Source of the DNA: Chersky-267 sp034666965
GTDB lineage: Bacteria > Chloroflexota > Limnocylindria > Limnocylindrales > CSP1-4
Direction: 5' to 3'
Length of the DNA: 6,245 bases
Assembly (NCBI GenBank): GCA_034666965.1
Contig: JAXDKT010000043.1
Coordinates: 1 to 6,245 of the forward strand
The notes beneath the pieces were generated by a model. The model did no database searches, was not told the DNA's origin, and worked only from the letters and a program-made list of their open reading frames with translations. Positions within the stretch are counted from its first letter, which is position 1. Each line of letters begins with the position of its first letter. Of the stretch, positions 1-5,130 are shown one piece after another. The position numbers were made by a program, and so were the translations under genes.

Positions 1-490
1 AGGTCCCCTGGCCGGCGATGATCCGGTCGTCGTCGTAGGGCGGGATGATCGACAGGCCGTGCTCCACCGCCAGCCGCTCGGCGACCTCCCGACGCTCCTC
101 GCTCGCGGTCCCCACCATGACGACCTCGGCGCCGTCGGCCTCGACCCGCCGGCGCTTGATCGCGGGGGCGTCGGAGGGCATGACCACGATCGCTGGCGCC
201 CCGAGGAGGCGCGCGGCCCGCGCAACGCCCTGGGCATGGTTGCCGCTGGAGTAGGTGATCACCCCTCGCCTTCGGGCCTCCGCCGACAGGCTGGCCACGG
301 CCACGTACGCGCCCCGGATCTTGAACGCACCGATGGGCTGGAGCGACTCGGCCTTGAGCAGCTGGCGCGGCAGCGTGGCGCCAAACGGGACGAGCGGCGT
401 CCGCAGGGCGACTCCGTCGAGGACCCGCGCCGCGGCTTGGACGTCGTCGATCGAGACGAGTCTCTCCGTCGGCCCGGCGCCGGAAGTCAC
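1..490 (-). CDS. ilvA: Threonine dehydratase (PLP-dependent, fold type II), N-terminal part, cut by window edge
   Basis: This enzyme deaminates L-threonine (or L-serine) to 2-oxobutanoate (or pyruvate), with pyridoxal phosphate bound to a lysine, in the cytoplasm. Translating the minus strand from GTG at 490 gives 163 codons with no stop. Family motifs appear in order. IGAFKIRGA (residues 53-61) holds the Schiff-base lysine K57. SSGNHAQG (81-88) is the phosphate-binding and asparagine loop. The MPSDAP segment (104-109) and the AGQGT segment (159-163) are also typical. The C-terminus lies outside, so an ACT regulatory domain (biosynthetic IlvA) or its absence (catabolic TdcB or serine-racemase type) cannot be judged, and the symbol is provisional. 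The GTG start overlaps the stop of the upstream zinc-finger gene as GTGA, with no strong Shine-Dalgarno sequence, which suggests translational coupling. The family call is secure; the exact subfamily is not. Confidence 0.9.
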   Translation of the reverse strand, partial: MTSGAGPTERLVSIDDVQAAARVLDGVALRTPLVPFGATLPRQLLKAESLQPIGAFKIRGAYVAVASLSAEARRRGVITYSSGNHAQGVARAARLLGAPAIVVMPSDAPAIKRRRVEADGAEVVMVGTASEERREVAERLAVEHGLSIIPPYDDDRIIAGQGT

Positions 491-828
491 CGCCCGTCGG
501 CCACGAGCTTCTGGCAGGCGATGCAGTAGGCCGCCCAGGGCAGTGCCTCGAGCCGTCCGGCAGGGATCGCCTGGCCGCAACGAAGACAGCGCCCGAACGT
601 CCCGTCGTCCAGCCGTGCGAGTGCCGCCTCGACCAATTCGAGCTCCTTGTCGGCCTTGTCCCGGAGGGCCAGATCGCGTTGCTGGGCGAAGACCTGGCTG
701 GCCGCCGCGGCCTGCGAACCGTAGGTCATCTGTCCGGGCGCTTCGATCCCGGCATCGAGCTCGGATCGCAGCCGCTCCCGTTCGGCCTGGAGTGCGGCTC
801 GGGCGGCTGCTTCGGGGTGGGCTTCCAT
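487..828 (-). CDS. TraR/DksA-type C4 zinc-finger protein, 113 aa
   Basis: The protein is 113 aa. Residues 6-74 are predicted helical and charged, as in a coiled-coil hairpin. A C4 zinc finger follows: C81 and C84, then C102 and C105 (CLRC-x17-CIAC), preceded by the typical DDGTFG turn (74-79). The family binds in the secondary channel of RNA polymerase (DksA, TraR) or acts as an uncharacterised zinc-binding regulator. The middle segment MTYGSQAAAASQVF (34-47) lacks the acidic DxxDA tip of true DksA. It looks instead like the short DksA-like proteins common in Actinomycetota and Chloroflexota, so a stringent-response role is not implied. The ATG at 828 has a TAGCAT box only 6 nt upstream, and its stop overlaps the threonine dehydratase start. 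The two genes are therefore likely one transcript. Confidence 0.9.
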   Translation of the reverse strand: MEAHPEAAARAALQAERERLRSELDAGIEAPGQMTYGSQAAAASQVFAQQRDLALRDKADKELELVEAALARLDDGTFGRCLRCGQAIPAGRLEALPWAAYCIACQKLVADGR

Positions 829-834
829 CGTCAG

Positions 835-840
835 ATGCTA
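835..840 (-). promoter_or_regulatory. Possible -10 box for the zinc-finger/dehydratase transcript
   Basis: On the minus strand TAGCAT ends 6 nt before the ATG at 828. That places the expected transcription start at or next to the start codon, as in a leaderless mRNA. The same spacing type is seen before the cupredoxin gene. A G run at 841-846 could instead be a poor, distant ribosome binding site. No convincing -35 was seen. Confidence 0.35.
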
Positions 841-870
841 CCCCCCGGAGCCGCCTCGTCGCCCGCTGGT

Positions 871-888
871 TATACTCCGGGGGAGTAC
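871..888 (+). promoter_or_regulatory. -10 region with overlapping CsoR-like operator upstream of the YHS gene
   Basis: TATACT (871-876) is a good -10 hexamer in otherwise GC-rich DNA. It overlaps a perfect inverted repeat, TACTCC (873-878), GGG, GGAGTA (882-887). TA-flanked C-rich/G-rich dyads of this kind are known operators of CsoR/RcnR-type metal repressors of copper genes, and the next gene encodes a small metal-binding YHS protein. A repressor bound here would block the -10. No regulator gene lies in the window and no clear -35 is visible, so the assignment rests on the dyad and its context. Confidence 0.45.
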
Positions 889-928
889 CGGCCGTCGGTG
901 GCCGCCCGCCTCGAAAGGAGCCCCAGCC

Positions 929-1111
929 ATGGTCGACGAAGGGACGCTCGCGACCGATCCGGTGTGCGGGATGCAGGTCGACACCAAGTCCTCGCAGCTC
1001 TCGATCGAGCATGACGGGAAGGTCTACTGGTTCTGTAGCCAGGGCTGCCTGCTCGAGTTCCGGGACGACCCGGGACGGTACCTCGATCCGGCGTACGTGC
1101 CATCAATGTGA
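929..1111 (+). CDS. YHS-domain metal-binding protein, 60 aa
   Basis: The small cytoplasmic protein is almost entirely one YHS domain. The DPVCGMQV motif (residues 10-17) carries C13 and M15. The core KVYWFCSQGCLLEF (31-44) carries C36 and C40, followed by DDPGRYL (46-52). YHS domains occur alone or at the ends of copper P-type ATPases and mercury or copper resistance proteins, where the cysteines bind metal, mostly Cu(I). The start is fixed by AAAGGAG at 914-920, eight bases before the ATG. The gene stands alone, divergent from the zinc-finger gene, behind a CsoR-like dyad that suggests metal-responsive control. The function (copper chaperone or buffer) is inferred from the family and has not been shown for such short forms. 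Confidence 0.88.
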   Translation: MVDEGTLATDPVCGMQVDTKSSQLSIEHDGKVYWFCSQGCLLEFRDDPGRYLDPAYVPSM

Positions 1112-1116
1112 GCGTC

Positions 1117-1143
1117 GCGGATCGCGCCGGAGCGGATCGCGCC
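1117..1143 (+). repeat. Two 12-bp direct repeats after the YHS gene
   Basis: GCGGATCGCGCC occurs at 1117-1128 and again, identically, at 1132-1143, a 15-bp period. The pair starts 5 bp after the YHS stop codon. No function is evident; it could be a local duplication or part of a weak GC-rich structure. Confidence 0.6.
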
Positions 1144-1177
1144 AGATAAGCCGCAGCTAAGGGCGGGCTGGCAGACT

Positions 1178-1190
1178 GGATCTCAGATCC
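1178..1190. repeat. Perfect 13-bp inverted repeat, possible operator
   Basis: GGATCT (1178-1183), C, AGATCC (1185-1190) forms a perfect 6-1-6 dyad. It lies about 60 bp ahead of the 36-aa signal-peptide-like ORF, where an operator could sit. No matching promoter hexamers were recognised, so this is a structural observation only. Confidence 0.4.
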
Positions 1191-1196
1191 CACGGA

Positions 1197-1214
1197 CCGC
1201 GGCAGGCGCCGCGG
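1197..1214. repeat. GC-rich hairpin without T-tract
   Basis: CCGCGGC (1197-1203) pairs with GCCGCGG (1208-1214) across a 4-nt loop, making a stable 7-bp stem. No T-run follows in either direction, so it is not a classical intrinsic terminator. It sits between the YHS gene and the 36-aa ORF and could slow transcription or be chance in GC-rich DNA. Confidence 0.35.
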
Positions 1215-1248
1215 CCGGATCGCCCAGGGGCACGAGGAGTGTCCTGTC

Positions 1249-1359
1249 ATGCCCAGCAAGTCGCGTCGATCCGGGCTGATCTCGTTGGCGGTGGCCGTTC
1301 TTGGGGCGGCCCTGGCTTCGGCCGCGGGGCCAGCCGTTCACGGGATCCGCTGGGTCTGA
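1249..1359 (+). CDS. Small ORF, 36 aa, signal-peptide or single-TM-like; possible truncated gene start
   Basis: ATG at 1249 is preceded by GAGGAG (1234-1239) at a 9-nt spacing, a good ribosome binding site. The product has a positive N-terminus (MPSKSRRSG), a hydrophobic stretch at residues 10-28 (LISLAVAVLGAALASAAGP) with an ASA-like cleavage motif, and only eight further residues (AVHGIRWV) before TGA at 1357-1359. That is the shape of a Sec signal peptide with almost no mature protein, or of a tiny membrane peptide. The stop is one base from the end of the minus-strand PotA-PotC chimera, itself a probable deletion product. The ORF could thus be the remaining head of a secreted-protein gene. 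No homologue is recognised. The good ribosome site favours a real translated start; the function is unknown. Confidence 0.4.
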   Translation: MPSKSRRSGLISLAVAVLGAALASAAGPAVHGIRWV

Positions 1360-1360
1360 C

Positions 1361-1900
1361 TCAGCGTCGTGCCGCGGCGGCACCGGTCGTGTCCGAGCTC
1401 AGGCGCTGGGCCAGGTACACCGGCGCGATCGAGAGCAGCAGAACGAGCACCGCCGCGACGTTGACCAGCGGTAGCTGGTTCGGGCGCTGGTAGTTGTTAA
1501 AGATCCAGATCGGCAGGCTCTGGATCCCTGGCCCGGCGGTGAAGTTGGTGACGATGATCTCGTCGAACGGGAACAGGGCATAGCCCTGGAACACCGTGTT
1601 GACATCCCGCTCGAAGGGGGCCCGCCGGCTGACATCCTGGCCGTGGAGCAGGATCCGACCCTCGCTGGGCAGCTCGAACCCGGCGATCATCCGGAGCGTG
1701 GTCGTCTTGCCCGATCCCGACGGACCGAGCATCGAGAAGAACTCGCCATCGCCGATCTCGAGATCGATCCCGGCGACGGCCTCGATCTCGCCGTAGCGCT
1801 TGCTGACGGCCTCCAGGCGAACGGCCGGGATGGCGAGCCGGTCGGCGGACGACCCGGGACCGGGTACCCGGCTCGCGTCGGGGATCGTCGGGATCGCCAA
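1361..1900 (-). pseudogene. potA: PotA-PotC chimera: half ABC ATPase joined in frame to permease C-terminus
   Basis: TTG at 1900 with GAGGAG four bases upstream opens 179 codons. Residues 25-111 match the start of a spermidine/putrescine-type ABC ATPase: VSKRYG (32-37), Walker A GPSGSGKTT (59-67), and the Q-loop VFQGYALFP (103-111). At about residue 111/112 (near 1565-1572) the sequence switches to the end of a PotC-type permease: FDEIIVTNFTAGPGIQ, then LPIWIFNN, then one transmembrane helix (about 143-163) and a short tail. The ABC signature, Walker B, switch histidine, the PotA C-terminal domain, all of any PotB, and most of PotC including the EAA coupling loop are missing. The product cannot be a working ATPase or permease. 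In family operons potA, potB and potC lie in one direction, so a single deletion of roughly 2 kb or more explains the join. An assembly error is the alternative. The frame is intact, so the event is recent, a neutral in-frame accident, or artefactual. Confidence 0.85.
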
Positions 1901-2042
1901 GGGTCTCCTCGAGTGACCGCGTCAACGGGGGGATGATCGGACCTCGGGGCCGCTCGCGCCGCGTCGAGCGCCGCATCCGAGCGATGGAATTTGGCGCACT
2001 GCGGCGCGTCCGACGCGTCGATGTCAAGCCGCGCGCAGGCGC

Positions 2043-2048
2043 TAGACT
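2043..2048 (+). promoter_or_regulatory. Probable -10 box of the cupredoxin gene (leaderless start)
   Basis: TAGACT lies 8 nt before the ATG at 2057, and no Shine-Dalgarno sequence is present between them. This geometry puts the transcription start at the start codon. ATGTCA at 2021-2026 is a weak -35 candidate at 16 bp. The rest of the divergent gap, 1901-2042, shows only the ribosome site of the chimera. Confidence 0.45.
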
Positions 2049-2056
2049 CGGCGCTC

Positions 2057-2560
2057 ATGATCCGTCTCGGCAGGCGCCTCGCGTCGCTGGTCCCGATCGG
2101 TCTGGCAGCCATCGTGGCCGGCTGTTCGAGCGGCTCCCCGGGCCTGACCCCACGACCGACCCCCGGGACGTCCGACGCTCCCCGCGAGGTCAACATCATC
2201 GCCCGGGACTACCGGTTCGATCCCGATCCGGTCGACCTCGCGCCGGGTGAGAGCGTGTTGCTCCATCTCATCAATGCCGGGCTGGAAGTCCACGAGGTCG
2301 TCATCGGCGACGACTCGGTCCAGGACGCCTGGGAGGTCGCGGAGGCCGGGACGGCGGGTGCGCCACCGGGCGCCACTCCGACGATCAGCGTGGCACCGGC
2401 ATCGGCCGGGCTGCGGGTCGTGTTGCGCTCGGGCGAGCGGGTCGACGTCGCCTGGACGGTTCCGGCCGGCACGAGCCCGCTGGTCGTCGGCTGTCACATT
2501 CCGGACCACTGGGCGAAGGGCATGCGGGCGAGGGTGCGGACCCTCGTGCCGGGCAGCTGA
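2057..2560 (+). CDS. Cupredoxin-domain lipoprotein (blue copper, auracyanin/plastocyanin-like), 167 aa
   Basis: The start at 2057 gives a proper lipoprotein signal: positive MIRLGRR, hydrophobic LASLVPIGLAAI, and lipobox VAGC with C23 as the lipidated residue. A Ser/Pro/Thr-rich linker (24-40) follows, then a cupredoxin beta-sandwich. Its strand REVNIIARDYRFDPDPVDLAPGE is typical of the family. Type 1 copper ligands are visible as H79 (VHEVVI) and C146, H151, M156 (GCHIPDHWAKGM). The C-x4-H-x4-M spacing is that of auracyanin-type proteins rather than plastocyanin. An insertion rich in Ala/Gly/Pro (about 95-117) lies between the first ligand and the rest. The protein would sit on the outer face of the cytoplasmic membrane and carry single electrons or hold copper. 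The gene is divergent from the PotA-PotC chimera. An in-frame ATG at 1991 is less likely because it would bury the signal peptide 22 residues inside. Confidence 0.9.
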   Translation: MIRLGRRLASLVPIGLAAIVAGCSSGSPGLTPRPTPGTSDAPREVNIIARDYRFDPDPVDLAPGESVLLHLINAGLEVHEVVIGDDSVQDAWEVAEAGTAGAPPGATPTISVAPASAGLRVVLRSGERVDVAWTVPAGTSPLVVGCHIPDHWAKGMRARVRTLVPGS

Positions 2561-2586
2561 GGCGACCGGCCGGACGACGTTCGCCG

Positions 2587-2607
2587 AGCGCCGGGCGGTC
2601 GGGCGCT
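2587..2607. repeat. Hairpin between cupredoxin and ferredoxin genes
   Basis: AGCGCC (2587-2592) pairs with GGCGCT (2602-2607) across a 9-nt loop, 27 bp after the cupredoxin stop. There is no T-run, so any terminator role is weak. It immediately precedes the extended -10 candidate of the ferredoxin gene. Confidence 0.3.
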
Positions 2608-2613
2608 GGCCGG

Positions 2614-2622
2614 TGATACCCT
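2614..2622 (+). promoter_or_regulatory. Possible extended -10 promoter of the ferredoxin operon
   Basis: TGATACCCT fits the extended -10 pattern TGnTAnnnT. Transcription would start near 2629 and leave a leader of about 59 nt carrying the ferredoxin ribosome binding site. No -35 was recognised, which an extended -10 can tolerate. Confidence 0.35.
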
Positions 2623-2687
2623 CATGACGGACTTGCGCCGCCGTCGGGAGAACGGCCCCGTCACGGCACATCACGGAGAGGAATCGA

Positions 2688-2975
2688 ATGGCTTATGTGA
2701 TCGCCGAGCCGTGCATCGACGTGCTCGACGTGTCGTGCGTCTCGGTCTGCCCTGTCGACTGCATCCACTTCGAGGAAGGCAAAGACCGGAAGCTGTTCAT
2801 CGATCCGAACGAATGCATCGACTGCGGGGCCTGCGAACCGGAGTGTCCGGTCAACGCGATCTTCCCTGAGGAGTCCCTCCCGGCCGAGTGGGCCAACTAC
2901 ACGCAGATCGATGCGCTGTGGTTCACCGACCGGGAGAGCGCCCGGGCCGAGGTCGACCGGCTCAAGCCGGCCTGA
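2688..2975 (+). CDS. fdxA: 7Fe ferredoxin [3Fe-4S][4Fe-4S], 95 aa
   Basis: This is a soluble cytoplasmic electron carrier. The start MAYVIAEPC is typical of the family, and GGAGAGGA lies just upstream of the ATG. The cysteine pattern is that of 7Fe ferredoxins. C9, C17 and C53 would bind the [3Fe-4S] cluster, and C21, C43, C46 and C49 the [4Fe-4S] cluster. C25 is the extra cysteine often present in this family. The second motif, CIDCGACEPECPVNAIF (43-59), is nearly invariant. The C-terminal 35 residues, with YTQIDALWF, form the usual helical extension. The length is normal. The gene probably heads an operon: the next start is 44 nt after its stop. The redox partner is not identifiable from the window. 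Confidence 0.96.
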   Translation: MAYVIAEPCIDVLDVSCVSVCPVDCIHFEEGKDRKLFIDPNECIDCGACEPECPVNAIFPEESLPAEWANYTQIDALWFTDRESARAEVDRLKPA

Positions 2976-3019
2976 CACCCGGCCGGTACGGATCCACCCG
3001 ACCGGCCCGGGTCGCCCCG

Positions 3020-3946
3020 ATGCGGATCGTCTCGCTCCTGCCCTCGGCGACGGAAATCGTGTTCGCCCTCGGCCTGGGCGATGAGCTGGTGGGCGTGACC
3101 CACGAGTGCGACTGGCCGCCCGAGGTGGCCGACATCCCGGCCGTCACCAGGAGCACCCGAGACCTGTCCCGGCGATCATCGCGCGAGATCGACCAGCTCG
3201 TCGGTGCGTCGGTCCATGGCGGCTCGTCGCTGTACGAGCTCGACGACGCGGCCCTGGCGGCATCCGCGCCCGACCTGATCCTGACCCAGGAGCTGTGCGC
3301 CGTGTGCGCCGTCAGCTACCGCGAGGTCAACGAGGTCGCGCGGACGATCGACGCCGACCTCCGGGTGGTGTCCCTCGAGCCAACCTCGATCGAGGGCATC
3401 CTCAACTCGATCTCCACGGTCGGGGCCATGACCGACGCCGAGGACGCGGCCGTCGACGTCGTCGCCGAGCTGCGCGAGCGGCTCAAGAAGCTCGAGACGC
3501 GCCTGGCCAAACGTCGCGACGGGGGTCAGCCGCCGGTCCGGGCGGTCGGCCTGGAGTGGCTCGATCCACCCTTTGCCAGCGGCCATTGGGTACCCGAGCA
3601 GATCCGTCGTGCCGGCGGCTGGGATCTCCTCGGCCACGAAGGGGAGAAGTCCGTTCGGTCCACCTGGGAGGCGGTCCGGGAGGTCGATCCGGAGATGCTC
3701 GTGCTGATGCCCTGCGGGTTCCACCTCACCGAGACGGTGGCCGAGTGGGAGCGAACGCCCAAGCCCGACTTCTGGGGCGAGCTCGAGGCGGTTCGGCGCG
3801 GACAGGTCTTCGCCGTCGACGGATCGGCCTATTTCTCGCGGCCCGGCCCGCGCGTCATCGACGGGATCGGGCTGCTGGCCGAGATCTTCGACCCGGACGG
3901 GTTCGTGGAGACCTCGCCGCTGGGCAGCTGGACCCCGCTGCCGTAG
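3020..3946 (+). CDS. BtuF-like cobalamin-binding protein without signal peptide, 308 aa
   Basis: This is a periplasmic-binding-protein-fold (Peripla_BP_2, BtuF/FhuD-type) protein. It starts directly with the first strand, MRIVSLLPSATEIVFALG, followed by GDELVGVTHECDWP. Other family landmarks are PDLILTQELCAVCAVSY (84-100), a long charged helix linking the lobes (about 138-168), FASGHWVPEQIRRAGG (185-200), and the last-strand region VFAVDGSAYFSRPGPR (263-278). Binding proteins of transporters carry a lipoprotein signal; here there is none, so the protein is predicted to be cytoplasmic. Standalone forms of this kind are usually annotated as cobalamin-binding, but their job is not settled. No BtuC or BtuD transporter genes are nearby. 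The ATG at 3020 is chosen because homologues begin at MRIVSL, although the ribosome site is weak. It lies 44 nt after the ferredoxin and 14 nt before the methyltransferase gene, suggesting one transcript. Confidence 0.87.
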   Translation: MRIVSLLPSATEIVFALGLGDELVGVTHECDWPPEVADIPAVTRSTRDLSRRSSREIDQLVGASVHGGSSLYELDDAALAASAPDLILTQELCAVCAVSYREVNEVARTIDADLRVVSLEPTSIEGILNSISTVGAMTDAEDAAVDVVAELRERLKKLETRLAKRRDGGQPPVRAVGLEWLDPPFASGHWVPEQIRRAGGWDLLGHEGEKSVRSTWEAVREVDPEMLVLMPCGFHLTETVAEWERTPKPDFWGELEAVRRGQVFAVDGSAYFSRPGPRVIDGIGLLAEIFDPDGFVETSPLGSWTPLP

Positions 3947-3960
3947 GCGGTCGACGGACC

Positions 3961-5100
3961 GTGCCGTTCCGCGACTCGTTCGATTGCCTGTGGTGCGGCG
4001 CGTCCTGGTCGACCCGGGGGCCGGATGATCTCGAAGGGTTCGCCCAGCTCTGCCCGGACTGCATCGGGCGAGCCGGCGAGAACGGCTTCCTGCGTTTCCG
4101 GTTGAAGGCCGCGCTTGAGGAGCGCACCCGTTCGATGGCCGGGTCCCAGCCGACGGGCCGGCCAGACTCGCTGGACTCGTCGTCCGCTGCCGCGGCGATC
4201 GTGGCCGCCGGACCCGCGGCGGCTCCCGTGCCGGCTCCCACGCCGGTCGCGGCTCCCGTGCCGGCTCCCGCGCCAAGCGCGCCGGTCCCTGCTCCCGTGC
4301 CGGCTCCCGTGCCACCCGCGCCGGTCGCGGCCCCCGCGCCGGTCGCGGCCCCCGCGCTCGCGCCACCCACGCCGGTCGCGGCTCCCGCGCCCGCACTCGT
4401 GGCTCAGGACGAGCTGTCGAAGGAGATGATCGCGTACTACGAGGCGCGCGCCGGCGAATACGACGACTGGTATCTCCGTCGCGGCCGGTACCAGCACGGG
4501 CCCGTCCACGACCAGGCCTGGATGGCCGAGCTGGACCGCGCCACCCTGTGGCTCGACGGACTGCCCTGGTCGGGCGCCATCGTGGAGCTGGCGGCCGGGA
4601 CCGGCTGGTGGAGCCCGCTTCTTGCCTCGAAGGGTGAGCTGTCGATCTACGATGCGGCCGAGGCCCCCCTCGACCGAGCTCGCGACCGCTTGCTGGCCCA
4701 TCGGCTGCGGGCGCACATCCACGTTCGCGACGCCTGGCTCGAGCCGGACAGGGGCGTCGACGGGCTGTTCTGCGGGTTCTGGCTGAGCCACGTCCCGCGG
4801 GCCAGGTTGGCCGAGTTCCTGAGCCTGGCGAGACGCTGGTTGAAGCCCGGCGGCATGTTGGCGTTCATCGACTCACGGTCCGACCCGCAGTCCGGAGCCG
4901 AAGACCAGCCGGACACAGCGCCGGCCGAAGCCGGGGCCGGACTCGACCTGCGCCGCCTCGCCGACGGCCGCGAGTTCAGAGTCGTGAAGATCCACTACGA
5001 GCCCGCCGAGCTCGAGGCCGCGCTGTTGGCCGCCGGCTTCGCATCGGCCGAGGTCACCAGCACGCCACGCTTCTTCGTGCTCGGCCGCGCCCGCGCCTGA
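3961..5100 (+). CDS. Zinc-ribbon / Pro-Ala linker / class I SAM methyltransferase fusion, 379 aa
   Basis: GTG at 3961, 14 nt after the upstream stop, opens a three-part protein. Residues 1-58 contain a four-cysteine zinc-ribbon-like unit (C9-x2-C12-x18-C31-x2-C34) and a short basic helix. Residues 85-146 are a low-complexity Pro/Ala/Val linker. Residues 150-379 are a class I SAM-dependent methyltransferase. In that domain, YYEARAGEYDDWY (159-171) is a typical entry helix, and VELAAGTGWWSP (208-219) is motif I, the SAM loop. IYDAAEAPLDRAR (229-241) carries acidic D231 for the ribose. DGLFCGFWLSHVP (267-279) is the motif IV region, and LKPGGMLAFIDS (294-305) is post-motif III. The closest general type is the small-molecule or lipid methyltransferases annotated in Actinomycetota and Chloroflexota; the substrate is unknown. 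The ribosome site is weak, so coupling to the BtuF-like gene is plausible. The order of domains is unusual. Confidence 0.85.
   Translation: MPFRDSFDCLWCGASWSTRGPDDLEGFAQLCPDCIGRAGENGFLRFRLKAALEERTRSMAGSQPTGRPDSLDSSSAAAAIVAAGPAAAPVPAPTPVAAPVPAPAPSAPVPAPVPAPVPPAPVAAPAPVAAPALAPPTPVAAPAPALVAQDELSKEMIAYYEARAGEYDDWYLRRGRYQHGPVHDQAWMAELDRATLWLDGLPWSGAIVELAAGTGWWSPLLASKGELSIYDAAEAPLDRARDRLLAHRLRAHIHVRDAWLEPDRGVDGLFCGFWLSHVPRARLAEFLSLARRWLKPGGMLAFIDSRSDPQSGAEDQPDTAPAEAGAGLDLRRLADGREFRVVKIHYEPAELEAALLAAGFASAEVTSTPRFFVLGRARA
4213..4398 (+). repeat. Low-complexity coding repeat (Pro-Ala-Val linker of the methyltransferase)
   Basis: About 186 bp are built from degenerate units such as GCTCCCGTGCCG and GCGCCGGTCGCG. 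They encode alternating Pro, Ala and Val (residues 85-146), a rigid extended tether between zinc ribbon and methyltransferase. Such runs change length by slippage, and they keep long antisense frames open by composition alone. Confidence 0.85.
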
Positions 5101-5130
5101 GACTCGGGTCCGGCCCGCCGCTCGCAACTT

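Noticed and set aside
1197..1214. Intrinsic terminator
   Set aside because: The stem is good but no T-tract follows on either strand.
1920..1925. TTGACG on the minus strand as a -35 box for the chimera
   Set aside because: A -10 at normal spacing would fall on or past the TTG start, and no TAnnnT motif is there.
1991..2056. Upstream ATG for the cupredoxin
   Set aside because: It would place 22 non-hydrophobic residues before the lipoprotein signal. The ATG at 2057 gives a canonical signal peptide and follows a TAGACT box.
2624..2869. 81-codon plus-strand ORF overlapping the ferredoxin start
   Set aside because: It is Arg-rich, out of frame with a certain ferredoxin, and has no ribosome binding site.
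2888..3019. Upstream start for the BtuF-like protein
   Set aside because: It would overlap the ferredoxin gene and add 44 residues of no family similarity. Homologues begin at MRIVSL.
3106..3960. Long 5' extension of the methyltransferase frame
   Set aside because: It overlaps the BtuF-like gene in another frame and is Arg-rich. The GTG at 3961 starts right before the zinc ribbon, so the extension is a shadow.
3829..4791. Long minus-strand reading frame opposite the methyltransferase
   Set aside because: It is rich in Arg/Gly and exists because the Pro-Ala coding repeat has no antisense stops. The plus strand encodes recognisable zinc-ribbon and methyltransferase motifs.
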